From assembly GCA_900320955.1 (NCBI GenBank), contig ONUN01000004.1:1-34608 (forward strand): a stretch of 34,608 nucleotides of DNA, given 5' to 3'. The position numbers and the translations under genes were made by a program. The notes under the pieces were generated by a model. It worked only from the letters and a program-made list of their open reading frames with translations. It had not been told where the DNA came from and ran no database searches. Every line of letters starts with the position of its first letter. Positions within the stretch are counted from its first letter, which is position 1. Below are positions 25,480 through 32,948 of the stretch, piece by piece. Source of the DNA: an uncultured Methanobrevibacter sp. (GTDB lineage Archaea; Methanobacteriota; Methanobacteria; Methanobacteriales; Methanobacteriaceae).

Positions 25480-25842
25480 ATGAAAATAAGAAAAGATATT
25501 ATTATACTGATTTGCTGCGCAATATTGTACTTTGCCAATCAAATCTGCTTCAAGACATTGGGAATTTCATTTTTCAATGACCATTTTAATGATTTGCTAG
25601 CAATACCACTCTATTTTTCAGCAATGAATCTGATATTGCATTATTCGTTAAATAAAGAGGTCAGATCATTTAAAACCTTATTTTTAATGACAGTAATCCT
25701 GTCAGTTTTAGGTGAATATGTTTCCTTGTATACCAGGAAGGGAAGCGTATTTGACTATTGGGACATATTATGTTACTTCATAGGGCTTGTAGCGTATTAC
25801 ATCATGAAAAATTATCAAAAAATGTTTCGCTATTTAACCTGA
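25480..25842 (+). CDS. Small integral membrane protein, 120 residues
   Basis: A protein with about four hydrophobic helices (residues ~8-24, 38-54, 66-82, 95-110). The loop 'YTRKGSVFDYWDILCYFIGL' contains a D-x-W-D-I pattern seen in small VanZ-like or uncharacterised membrane proteins, but I do not recognise the family. The start is near an AT-rich promoter-like region. Its 3' end overlaps the convergent gene at 25830 by 13 bp. Confidence 0.65.
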   Translation: MKIRKDIIILICCAILYFANQICFKTLGISFFNDHFNDLLAIPLYFSAMNLILHYSLNKEVRSFKTLFLMTVILSVLGEYVSLYTRKGSVFDYWDILCYFIGLVAYYIMKNYQKMFRYLT

Positions 25843-26621
25843 TCATATTTCCTGGATTCGATGTTTCTAAAGCGATTGTCATCATAGCTTTTGGCTATAT
25901 TTGAATAGAGCAATCCCAAGGAATAATTGGCTATGCTTTCAAGTACTGGAATAACAACAACCACATAAATTAAAAATCCCACATAAGGAATTGACATTAC
26001 AAATGATGAAACAAAACCAACTGCAATCAAAAGTATTGCCATTACGATTAGCCATTTGATTATGGTAAAAATGCCTATCCTATTGATGTCGCCTATTACC
26101 TTATTGACCTTTAAAGCTTCAGATAAACTGTTGAAGTAAGCCAGTCTGGCCTTTGCAAAGAACAGTAAAAATTCAAATATGAGATATATGATGATAATGA
26201 GAAACAGCGAAACGTTAAGAGTTAAAATAAACTCAATTATCTTATAGTTATAAATCAGGTCTCTGCTTGTAGAGCTCAATATCTTAAAAGCAATGAGAAA
26301 TGTTGTAGCCGGAACGATCATGTAGACCATTCTTAAAAATATCACCTTAATGGAATCATATATATTATCCACCAAATTGAAGGAAGGAAGCATTGCGGAT
26401 TGGGCTGAACCCATTCGAACAATAGACAAGAAATATCCCGGAACAAACAATATGAACAGGAAAAATGCAACTACTCCAATGGCCAATACATAATCATTAT
26501 CAATCATCATGCCAATTGGAATGATGGCAATCAAAATGAAAAACAGACAGATTACCAGCATTTTTTTAATGCTTCTGAACGGATATTTGAAGGAATTTGA
26601 AACTATCTTTAACAAATCCAT
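25830..26621 (-). CDS. DUF4013-like membrane protein
   Basis: A 263-residue protein with six membrane helices. The N-terminus 'IVSNSFKYPFRSIKKMLVIC' and 'VPGYFLSIVRMGSAQSAMLPSF' (residues ~65-86) match the DUF4013 pattern, in which a YP motif precedes the first helix and a G-Y-x-x-x-x-x-R sequence the loop with L-P-x-F. The function of the family is unknown. GGGGAG upstream of the ATG is a good ribosome binding site. It overlaps the end of the plus-strand gene by 13 bp. Confidence 0.75.
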   Translation of the reverse strand: MDLLKIVSNSFKYPFRSIKKMLVICLFFILIAIIPIGMMIDNDYVLAIGVVAFFLFILFVPGYFLSIVRMGSAQSAMLPSFNLVDNIYDSIKVIFLRMVYMIVPATTFLIAFKILSSTSRDLIYNYKIIEFILTLNVSLFLIIIIYLIFEFLLFFAKARLAYFNSLSEALKVNKVIGDINRIGIFTIIKWLIVMAILLIAVGFVSSFVMSIPYVGFLIYVVVVIPVLESIANYSLGLLYSNIAKSYDDNRFRNIESRKYDQVK

Positions 26622-26792
26622 AATAAAACTCCCCTAATCTAAGGATAATTGAATAAATTCTATTAAACAGTTTTATTTTTCTTGTTTAAAAAGCTTTATC
26701 CATAATAGTGCAGGAATGCCTTGTCTTTTAAGGTTGAAAATAACCTCATTAAAAAAACGTTGCAAGTGAAAACATTCAGCTCAAAGAAAAAA

Positions 26793-26846
26793 TATTTATA
26801 AAAATATAAATAATCATGGCACAAAACTATTAATTGTACACAATTA
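26793..26846 (+). promoter_or_regulatory. Promoter with dyad near the start site
   Basis: Box A-like TTTATAAAA lies near 26794-26803. About 25 bp downstream, where transcription should begin, is the inverted repeat TAATTGT-AC-ACAATTA (26831-26846). The placement suits a repressor operator for the secreted protein gene at 26882. Confidence 0.4.
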
Positions 26847-26881
26847 TAATTTTTCGATACACAACATTAAAGAGGAAAAAA

Positions 26882-27379
26882 ATGAATCTCAAAAAGATAT
26901 TGATTGCTTTGACTGTCCTATCCCTTTTAATCGGATGTGCCGGTGCAGTAAGCATACAGGAATTCAAAATTGAAAGTCCGGTTAAGGAAATATATGCCAG
27001 CGACAACTGTGTGATATATGCCAATTCCCATGGTGATGCGGGAATCGGAATCTACAAAAGCCTGGACAATCAAAAAGACAACAAAACTATCGAGGATGGG
27101 CCAATTAGCAACCTGATTTATGATGACGGGGACGAATACATAACCCCGGACAATACCATGAAACTCAGCATCAATCAGGACCATACTGCAAACTTCACTG
27201 ATTTAACCCACAAAACCAAAGGCATTTCAGAAATCATCAACACCGAGGGACAAAAGTACGTTGTAATTTTCTGGGAAAAATCTTCAAGCGACATGAACAT
27301 GACCAAATTGAATATCGCCAAGGATAATTTCAACAATAACAACGAGGTTACTCCGATAGCATTCAATGCATCCAAATAG
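26882..27379 (+). CDS. Small secreted protein, 165 residues
   Basis: Starts at the ATG at 26882 after AGAGGAA; an in-frame upstream ATG at 26834 lies in the promoter region. The signal peptide (residues 1-~22) ends GCAGA, and C20 could allow lipid attachment, but the context does not strongly fit a lipobox. The mature part is about 140 residues, beta-rich first, ending with 'GISEIINTEGQKYVVIFWEK' and 'NLNIAKDNF'-like helix. The pattern resembles the small secreted proteins at 31312 and 32949 in overall design. It is probably displayed outside the membrane; function unknown. Confidence 0.6.
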   Translation: MNLKKILIALTVLSLLIGCAGAVSIQEFKIESPVKEIYASDNCVIYANSHGDAGIGIYKSLDNQKDNKTIEDGPISNLIYDDGDEYITPDNTMKLSINQDHTANFTDLTHKTKGISEIINTEGQKYVVIFWEKSSSDMNMTKLNIAKDNFNNNNEVTPIAFNASK

Positions 27380-27442
27380 AAGTGTAGGATTTTCTCACAA
27401 TTCAACTTTAAAAGAAGTGTATGGATGATTTAAATTATTAAA

Positions 27443-28153
27443 TCATTCCTTTTTTAAATCATCAATCTTTTCGTTAAGCCTTTCAATTTCAGATGTCAGG
27501 TCTTCAATTTTTGAATTCAAATCATCATGATTGCGCTTATTGATTTTTGAAATATACAATGATGAAATTACCGCAGTAAATGTTGCAAAAACCAAAATGC
27601 CTCCAATCATTCCAAAAACTCCAATGACCCGTCCGTAAACTGAAGATGGAACTACATCCCCATATCCTGTGCTGGTTACGGTAACAATGGTATACCATAA
27701 AGAGGTATTGATATCATTTATATTCGGATCGATTAAGCGGATTGACACGGTCAAAATGAAAATGAAGATGATTGCAACCAGAATTATCTTGTCCAGATAT
27801 GTATTTTTCAAAAAGATGGAAACGGTTTTTTCCCTATCCCTTGCAAGAACAAAAAGCTTAATCAGCTGGATAAGTTTCACCAATCTCAATGCTCTAAGGA
27901 ATACGAAATTAATAGGCAACATTCCAAGAATACTTATGGAATTGTCTATCAGATACTGCTTTTTATTGTCTGATTTCAAAAAGCTGTAGATAAACTCTAC
28001 CCATAATACTGCGCATAAAATTATATCAAAAGAATAAACCCAATTTCTGAAGGTTGGAGAAACTGGACGGAAAGCTACATGAAACAATAGCAAAATATCC
28101 AAAAATGTTGCAAAAATCAATATCAGGTATATTCTTTGTTTATTCTTTTCCAT
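27443..28153 (-). CDS. Voltage-gated-type potassium channel
   Basis: A 236-residue membrane protein. The selectivity filter is TVTSTGYGD (158-166), followed by a pore-lining helix. The first part has four helices, and the fourth, 'LRALRLVKLIQLIKLFVLAR' (86-105), carries regularly spaced Arg/Lys like an S4 voltage sensor. The C-terminus (205-236) is a coiled coil (LTSEIERLNEKIDDLKK) that probably holds the tetramer together. There is no RCK/TrkA nucleotide-binding domain. It conducts K+ across the membrane; gating by voltage is inferred from the S4-like helix. Confidence 0.85.
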   Translation of the reverse strand: MEKNKQRIYLILIFATFLDILLLFHVAFRPVSPTFRNWVYSFDIILCAVLWVEFIYSFLKSDNKKQYLIDNSISILGMLPINFVFLRALRLVKLIQLIKLFVLARDREKTVSIFLKNTYLDKIILVAIIFIFILTVSIRLIDPNINDINTSLWYTIVTVTSTGYGDVVPSSVYGRVIGVFGMIGGILVFATFTAVISSLYISKINKRNHDDLNSKIEDLTSEIERLNEKIDDLKKE

Positions 28154-28354
28154 TATTTATTATTATATGAATCACATATATTTATAACTTTTAATGATAG
28201 GGTGCAAAAGTCATTTTTTCAGCCGGTGAAAGTGAATGAATGTTCAACGAAATATAATATTCCATAATCTTAATGCCAAATAGCCATCTAAAAATTTTTA
28301 AGTATGCAAAAAAAATAATAACTATTAATATTATATTGTCAATAAATTATTAAT

Positions 28355-29857
28355 ATGGAGATTACAAGCAAGAGAGATTTTTTAGGAATGATTTTTTTCG
28401 CGTTGAGCGTAGTAATATTGGGTTACATGTTTCTAACGCCTCTTAACAATTACATAATGCACGTTGATGAATACTTTACAATAAGTGTTCTCACCCTTCC
28501 TATAGGAGATATCTTGAACATAACCAGTTGGGACGTGCATCCGCCACTGTACTACTTTTTGGGCAAGATTGCAATAAACGTGGCAGACACATTTGGATTG
28601 GATTATCTTCACACTTTAAGAGTCCTTTCAATCATACCATACATCATTATCCTGGCCATTTCAGCTACCAAAATCAGAAAGGATTTTGGTCTTTTGACTG
28701 CAGGTGTCTTTACATTTTCAATGGCGGTCATGACCGAATTTTTCGCACACTTTCTGATTGCAAGGATGTACAGCTGGGCGATCCTATTTTTAATCATCTC
28801 ATTTATAGCATTTATAGAAATTATCAAAACCAACGACAAAAAGGCATGGATTATACTAACAGTGTTTTCAGCACTTTGCGCATACACTCACTACTTTGCG
28901 GCAATTAGTGCAGGATGCATCTATCTTTCACTGTTTGTTTATCTGATTAAATATGAAAGAAAAGACCTCAAAATTTGGATAGTGTCAGCTATTGGAGCAG
29001 TAATATTATACCTCCCATGGATACAGATACTCATGAGGCAAATGACACAGGTTAAGGCTGCATATTGGATTCGTCAGCTCAACCCGGAAACATTCATCAA
29101 GACATTAAGCTACTTTGCATATACAAATGATATGAAACTCAGCCTGGTTGCAATTGCAATTGCAATAGCGCTTATAATCATCTACAAAAGGGATTCCAAA
29201 GATGTTGATGAAAAGGAAAGATTCCTTGTTTTAAGCGGAATGACCGTATACTTTTTAACAGTCATACTGCCGGTCATATTTTCACTCAAGTTCCGACCTA
29301 TACTGATGCCAAGATACCTTCTTCCTGCAACAGCCGTAATGTGGCTTTCAATTTCAATCCTCTTCGCAAAGATTAAAAACAGAAAGAGGTTTATGATTTC
29401 CGCAGCACTAATAGCTGTGCTTCTGGTTATGGGTTTTACAACATCAATGACAACCAATGATATAATTTATCACAGCGGAGTCCATCAAAAGGAGATTATG
29501 GACAACATCACAGAAGATCCCAATTCCGTACTGATTGTCAATAACGAGAACCTGATAATGTACTTCCTGAGTTACGCCAACCAGACGGATACGTATTTCC
29601 AGAACATCCCCCACATATTCGGTGAAAACCTTACTCAGCTGCATAAGTACTATGACTTCAAAAGCTTTGAAAAGGGTGAAATCGACTGGGTGATTTTAAA
29701 CAATACAGGAAAGGACATCTATATCATAAGCTGGAATAAACCGGTTCTTTACTCAGATACCGAAAAGATTGACACCTGGACAGGTGCTACAATTTCAAAG
29801 GTAAAGCCAGACAATAGGCTTACGGCTTCCAAATTAATTAATGCTACCCAAAAATAG
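28355..29857 (+). CDS. GT39-like membrane glycosyltransferase
   Basis: A 500-residue protein with about eleven membrane helices. 'MHVDEYFTISV' (D38-E39 in the first loop) and 'WDVHPPLYYFLGKI' (59-72) are typical of the PMT/ArnT-type superfamily (GT39 and relatives), where the first-loop acid acts in catalysis and the donor is a polyprenyl-phosphate sugar. The C-terminal ~110 residues form a soluble extracytoplasmic domain. It probably glycosylates surface proteins or glycans. A relic of a paralogue lies at 33545-33765. It is monocistronic, with AT-rich promoter sequence upstream. Confidence 0.75.
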   Translation: MEITSKRDFLGMIFFALSVVILGYMFLTPLNNYIMHVDEYFTISVLTLPIGDILNITSWDVHPPLYYFLGKIAINVADTFGLDYLHTLRVLSIIPYIIILAISATKIRKDFGLLTAGVFTFSMAVMTEFFAHFLIARMYSWAILFLIISFIAFIEIIKTNDKKAWIILTVFSALCAYTHYFAAISAGCIYLSLFVYLIKYERKDLKIWIVSAIGAVILYLPWIQILMRQMTQVKAAYWIRQLNPETFIKTLSYFAYTNDMKLSLVAIAIAIALIIIYKRDSKDVDEKERFLVLSGMTVYFLTVILPVIFSLKFRPILMPRYLLPATAVMWLSISILFAKIKNRKRFMISAALIAVLLVMGFTTSMTTNDIIYHSGVHQKEIMDNITEDPNSVLIVNNENLIMYFLSYANQTDTYFQNIPHIFGENLTQLHKYYDFKSFEKGEIDWVILNNTGKDIYIISWNKPVLYSDTEKIDTWTGATISKVKPDNRLTASKLINATQK

Positions 29858-30054
29858 GGTTCAAAAACCCTACCACTTATTTTTTTTAAAAGTTATTTTT
29901 TTCACATCACTAATATAAGTGTTCATCATAGTGTCCATTTCAAGAGTTATTATTGGCTTTAACTAATTCTAATCGAGGATGTTCATTGATTTTACCATTA
30001 ACTTTTTAATATATTAAAATGAAAATAACTATCAACCAACATGGAGGTTATATT

Positions 30055-30204
30055 ATGTCAATGATATCAATAATATGCGGAATAATTATCGTTATACTTT
30101 TAGCAGTAACCTACTTAAGAAAACCTGATTACAAACATAAAACCCTTCTTTCAGTATTGCTGATTTTAACAGTAATTTTTATAATATTGAATATTTTATG
30201 GTAG
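30055..30204 (+). CDS. Small two-helix membrane protein, 49 residues
   Basis: The ATG at 30055 follows a strong GGAGGTTAT; an in-frame ATG at 30019 lies upstream of that site and is not used. Two hydrophobic helices (residues ~3-19 and ~32-48) flank a basic turn, LRKPDYKHK. Design and size are similar to the 54-residue protein at 15459, without clear sequence identity. The function is unknown. Confidence 0.65.
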   Translation: MSMISIICGIIIVILLAVTYLRKPDYKHKTLLSVLLILTVIFIILNILW

Positions 30205-30280
30205 AAAATTCCCCATCACCAAATCCATTTTTTATATATGTTAATTTAATTTAGCATTAATCAAATTGAATGAATTGAAA

Positions 30281-30367
30281 TTACTTACGATTTAATGATG
30301 CATGTATTGTATTTACTGCAAGGTTATTAAAAATCAAGTTACATTCAAACAATACATTTACATTAAC
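30281..30367 (-). pseudogene. Relic B of the same unidentified gene as at 18441
   Basis: The minus strand reads VNVNVLFECNLIFNNLAVNT and then IHASLNRK before a stop. The core 'LIFNNLAVNTIHAS' pairs with 'LIFENIAVNEMHAS' of relic A. There is no start codon and no continuation upstream. The rest of the gap 30205-30486 shows nothing else. Being next to the cas2-like relic may be chance. Confidence 0.45.
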
Positions 30368-30486
30368 TTATTTGATTTAAAAAAATATGGCAATCTGATT
30401 GTCTTTCTTATGGATTGACTTGCTATATCCATCTATCACCAGCTTCATTTCAATACACCCCGTACTAATCGTTTTTGAATTTGATT

Positions 30487-30745
30487 TCACTTCCGCAATG
30501 CTTCATTTTTGAATAGCAGTTTTTGACATATCAGAATTATCAAAACGCTGCCCTTTAATGATTTCATTGATGTTTTTCACCAATGTTTCACATTCATTAT
30601 TTTCCAATTCACCTGCATATAATGAACTTTGAATCTTTCTAAGTCCATAATGCAAAAGCATATTTTCAATATTTTCCTGATTGGTTTTGAATTTGCAATC
30701 AAAAGTGGCTATAGCATATACATGAATTAACTTATATAAATTCAA
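30487..30745 (-). pseudogene. cas2: Frameshifted Cas2-like relic
   Basis: The minus-strand frame contains 'VYAIATFDCKFKTNQENIEN' then 'MLLHYGLRKIQSSLYAGELE', matching the Cas2 core: strand 1 with an acid (normally Y-D), then a helix with Y-G-L-x-x-I-Q-x-S-x-x-x-G-E-L. The frame then drifts to 'GQRFDNSDMSK'. In the neighbouring frame the expected Cas2 end appears as 'GSVLIILICQKLLFKNE', so one base has been lost or gained near 30545. The start is also damaged: no ATG, and the first codons fall inside the 184-bp repeat. No cas1 or other cas gene and no CRISPR array are visible. The gene is probably dead. Confidence 0.65.
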
Positions 30746-30904
30746 CTTTAAAATTAATGTTTTTAGAAATAGTTAATTTCATATGCTATGTTTAAATGAA
30801 AGCAATTTTACAAGGTCACAACAATTAAACAAAGCTAATACAATTAGAATAAGTTTAAATAAGATGAGCACAATAGAAATTAGTAATTATTAATGAATTA
30901 CATT
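30721..30904. repeat. 184-bp direct repeat, copy 1
   Basis: This segment matches 31942-32125 along 184 bp with no gaps and 8 mismatches (about 96% identity). It starts just inside the 5' end of the cas2-like relic and is AT-rich, with no ORF of its own. A CRISPR leader could be AT-rich and lie beside cas genes, but here it lies on the 5' side of cas2, and no repeat-spacer unit follows. Confidence 0.9.
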
Positions 30905-31039
30905 AAAGAAAAGTAAAAAATATGGGAAAAATCATATTTTCGAAATAAACTAAAATAGTTCATAAATAATTATTATTTTCAAGGATTATAATGAAAGAGG
31001 ATTATTGGAAGAAAAATATCCGAACAAGACAAATTTCAT

Positions 31040-31252
31040 TTGATTTGTGAATTGATAGATGTTTTTAAAAAGGGTGAAGATGTTGAAGTGGCTACAATTT
31101 GTAGCCAGTTGAAATTAAATTGCCACGGCTTAATAGAAGCCGTGGATTTTCTAGATTATTTTCTAGAGATCCACCAATTTAATAGACTCAGACCTATTAA
31201 ATGGTCTATGTTACCCGAAAATGAAGTTAATAATTTATTTAAAAATATTTAA
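31040..31252 (+). ncRNA. Hairpin array, candidate structured RNA (doubtful 70-codon TTG ORF)
   Basis: A TTG-started frame is open here, but the sequence is dominated by consecutive perfect stems: TGGCTAC/GTAGCCA (31089-31107, loop AATTT); CCACGGCTT/AAGCCGTGG (31123-31145, loop AATAG); GTGGAT/ATCCAC with inner TCTAGA/TCTAGA (31142-31174); ATTTAATAG/CTATTAAAT (31177-31202). Stems two and three share bases and cannot form together, and AGACC/GGTCT (31190-31207) competes with the last stem. Coding sequence would not be expected to do this, so a structured RNA or a set of DNA hairpins is more likely. Transcribed strand is unknown. An additional hairpin, AAAATATG/CATATTTT, precedes it at 30917-30940. 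Confidence 0.5.
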
Positions 31253-31275
31253 AAAATAGTTTTCAAAAAAAATAT

Positions 31276-31299
31276 GTTAGGTAAAATTAATCACCTAAC
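31276..31299. terminator. Hairpin between the hairpin array and a convergent gene
   Basis: GTTAGGT (31276-31282) pairs perfectly with ACCTAAC (31293-31299), 10-nt loop, following an A-rich tract and 12 bp before the stop of the minus-strand gene at 31312. The position fits a transcript end for either side. Confidence 0.45.
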
Positions 31300-31311
31300 A
31301 CCAATCTCAAT

Positions 31312-31716
31312 CTATTTTCCCATTGTTTCTTTAATTAAATTGTCGTTAGGAGCATCAATTTGCACAAATTGACCATCTTTATCTGGGAACATAAAGATGG
31401 AACGACCATCTACTTTTTGATATAGGCCTTCAATACCATTAATGGTTTTCATTTCAGAACCGCCACTTGGAGATAATTGAATCACTTGTTCGGGCATGTA
31501 AAAATTGACAGTAATGTTTTTGTCACCGTTTACCATTACAATACGATTATATATAGTTTTAACACCCATAATTTCTGTTGTTTCGTTTGTAATGTTTTTG
31601 GAATCATCGACTTTATATCCATCAGGTATATTAAATTCATAAAAAGCAGATACTGCTCCTATTGAAGCTATTACTGCAACCAATACCAAAAAGGCTAAAA
31701 GTATTTTTTTATTCAT
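31312..31716 (-). CDS. Small secreted protein, 134 residues
   Basis: Starts at the ATG at 31716, with TGGTGAA directly upstream; the in-frame GTG/TTG codons are part of that site. The signal peptide covers residues 1-~24 (ends IGAVSA). The mature part begins 'FYEFNIPDGYKVDD', a strand followed by P-x-G-Y, and ends with 'FPDKDGQFVQIDAPNDNLIK'. The gene at 32949 has the same plan (FSIELPEGY near the start, DKDGHHFVII near the end), so both probably belong to one family of small secreted proteins common in methanobacteria. A broken copy of residues about 38-75 lies at 32369. Function unknown. Confidence 0.7.
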   Translation of the reverse strand: MNKKILLAFLVLVAVIASIGAVSAFYEFNIPDGYKVDDSKNITNETTEIMGVKTIYNRIVMVNGDKNITVNFYMPEQVIQLSPSGGSEMKTINGIEGLYQKVDGRSIFMFPDKDGQFVQIDAPNDNLIKETMGK

Positions 31717-31778
31717 ATTTTTCACCAAAAAACTTTCAACAATTTTAAATTGTCGTTTTGATATTCTGTTTTGGAACT

Positions 31779-31843
31779 CTCAACTTATGGAAACTGAGTA
31801 TTCCCAGGTTATTAAACCTAGGCTATCCCCTTTGTCCCCAAGG
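31779..31843 (-). ncRNA. GC-rich three-hairpin element upstream of the secreted protein gene
   Basis: In very AT-rich surroundings this stretch is clearly GC-richer and forms three stems on the minus strand: CCTT/AAGG with loop GGGGACA (31843-31829), CCTAGGTT/AACCTGGG with loop TAAT (31822-31803), and CTCAGTTT/AAGTTGAG with loop CCAT (31798-31779). The last two have G-U pairs that hold only if the minus strand is the RNA; on the plus strand they become A-C mismatches. It may be a structured 5' leader of the gene starting at 31716, 62 bases downstream, or a separate small RNA. Confidence 0.45.
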
Positions 31844-31941
31844 TTTAAACAATTTCAAATATTAATGTTTCTTAATAGTTGAAGAAAGTTTTAATATTGT
31901 AATTGTTATTAATATTTTAGTTATTGCCGATATTTAAACTT

Positions 31942-32125
31942 CATGAATTAACTTATATTAATTCAACTTTAAAATTAATGTTTTTAGAAATAGTTAACTT
32001 CATATGCTATTTTTAAATGAAAACAATTTTATAAGGTCACAACAATTAAACAAAGCTAATACAATTGGAATAAGTTTAAATAAGATGACCACAATAGAAA
32101 TTAATAATTATTAATGAATTACATT
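31942..32125. repeat. 184-bp direct repeat, copy 2
   Basis: Second copy of the repeat at 30721-30904, same orientation, same length, 8 mismatches. No cas2 sequence adjoins it. Each copy is followed, at different distances, by a full or partial copy of the secreted protein gene, which suggests that a block of about 1.2 kb was once duplicated in tandem and one half then decayed. The next ~95 bp (32126-32225) contain AT-rich sequence without a visible gene. Confidence 0.9.
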
Positions 32126-32225
32126 TAAATAACAAATATATAACTTCAAGTTACAATACCATAGAAAATTTTTGTTAATATCTAATTTTTTTAAAATACT
32201 AGTCTTTATAAATAACTAGTTACAT

Positions 32226-32365
32226 TTGAAATTCCACCAACTTTTAAGAAGTTGGGGATTCTCGATTAATTAACATACTTTTACTGAGCGAAATGTTAAT
32301 ATTTTCGAGCCGATACCTGCGCACCTCAGGCCATGACAATACCCTACGAAGATTGTCTTTATTAT
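32226..32365 (-). mobile_element. 3' end of an IS200/IS605-type tnpB element (relic with guide-RNA region)
   Basis: On the minus strand a frame ends '..WPEVRRYRLENINISLSKSM' then LINRESPTS and a stop, resembling the tail of TnpB proteins, which often end QES/REAP-like. The stop lies within a hairpin AACTT-type stem (CCAACTT/AAGTTGG, 32237-32255), and TCAA follows at 32229-32226, as at right ends of IS608-like elements. Upstream is a GC-rich, structured stretch with GACAAT/ATTGTC (32335-32357) and GCC..GGC/CCTG..CAGG pairing, like the omega-RNA scaffold that overlaps the tnpB 3' end. Everything 5' of about 32365 is missing, so it cannot be functional. Family call is by pattern only. Confidence 0.5.
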
Positions 32366-32368
32366 TTT

Positions 32369-32479
32369 TTGACAGTAATGTTTTTGTCACCGTTTACAAT
32401 TACTATACGATTATATTTAGTTTTAACACCACTAATTCAGTTCTTTCGTTTGTAATGTTTTTGGAATCATCGACTTTAT
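32369..32479 (-). pseudogene. Broken partial duplicate of the secreted protein gene at 31312
   Basis: These 111 bp match 31505-31616 of the intact gene almost throughout, with the same strand. The reading frame still shows 'KVDDSKNITNE', then after a one-base deletion 'YNRIVIVNGDKNITV', ending in an early stop. It directly adjoins the TnpB relic, so insertion of that element may have broken the copy. Confidence 0.85.
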
Positions 32480-32533
32480 GTTTTGGTCGTGTAAGGAAAG
32501 TTTGACAGAGCAACTCCATATCCCATTTAAATG

Positions 32534-32585
32534 TTAAATAAATGTTTCATTTTAAAGTAAACATTAAATAAATGATGTTATAAAC
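32534..32585 (+). promoter_or_regulatory. Direct repeats and box A before the TM2-like gene
   Basis: TTAAATAAATG occurs at 32534-32544 and 32564-32574, 30 bp apart (about three helical turns, so on the same DNA face). It is followed by a box A-like GTTATAAAC (32577-32585), 29 bp before the ATG. The repeats could bind an activator or help TFB recruitment. Confidence 0.35.
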
Positions 32586-32613
32586 TATTATCACCAAATA
32601 AAGAGGTGTTATA

Positions 32614-32844
32614 ATGGCAAAAAAGAATATGATAATAGCATTAATCCTTTCACTCATATGGTCAGGTTTGGGATTAATCTATGCCGGAAATGTTCAGAAG
32701 GGTATTATTTTAGCCGTGATTGCAATAATCGCTGAAGTGTTACATCTGTTTGTAAACCCAATTTTTGGTTTAATTGTCTTCATCACATGGATTTACTCCC
32801 TATATGCAACATATACTGAAGTAAAAACCATAAACGGACAGTAA
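32614..32844 (+). CDS. TM2-like small membrane protein
   Basis: A 76-residue protein with two or three hydrophobic helices. 'LIWSGLGLIYAGNVQKGIIL' (residues ~14-33) is the TM2-type hairpin: a helix, a G-x-x-Y-A-G-x-x-x-K-G turn and a second helix. TM2 proteins are found in all domains and their role is not settled. AGAGGTG upstream of the ATG is a strong ribosome binding site. The gene is intact among relics. Confidence 0.75.
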   Translation: MAKKNMIIALILSLIWSGLGLIYAGNVQKGIILAVIAIIAEVLHLFVNPIFGLIVFITWIYSLYATYTEVKTINGQ

Positions 32845-32948
32845 AACCACAGACATCACCATTTTTTCTTTTTTAATTAAATGCAATATAATTAATGCTT
32901 GGCTAAAAAATGCTTTTGAATATAATTCATTTAAACAAAAAAAAATAA

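Noticed and set aside
26882-27379. Lipoprotein lipobox around C20
   Set aside because: The LIGCAG context and a better signal peptidase I site nearby make lipid modification uncertain, so only a signal peptide is claimed.
30721-32125. CRISPR leader and array next to the cas2-like relic
   Set aside because: The 184-bp repeats are too long and too far apart for CRISPR repeats, and no regular 28-37-bp repeat with spacers follows either copy. A leader origin remains only a guess.
32293-32505. 70-codon plus-strand frame across the TnpB relic and gene fragment
   Set aside because: It is antisense to two recognisable relics and has no start signal.
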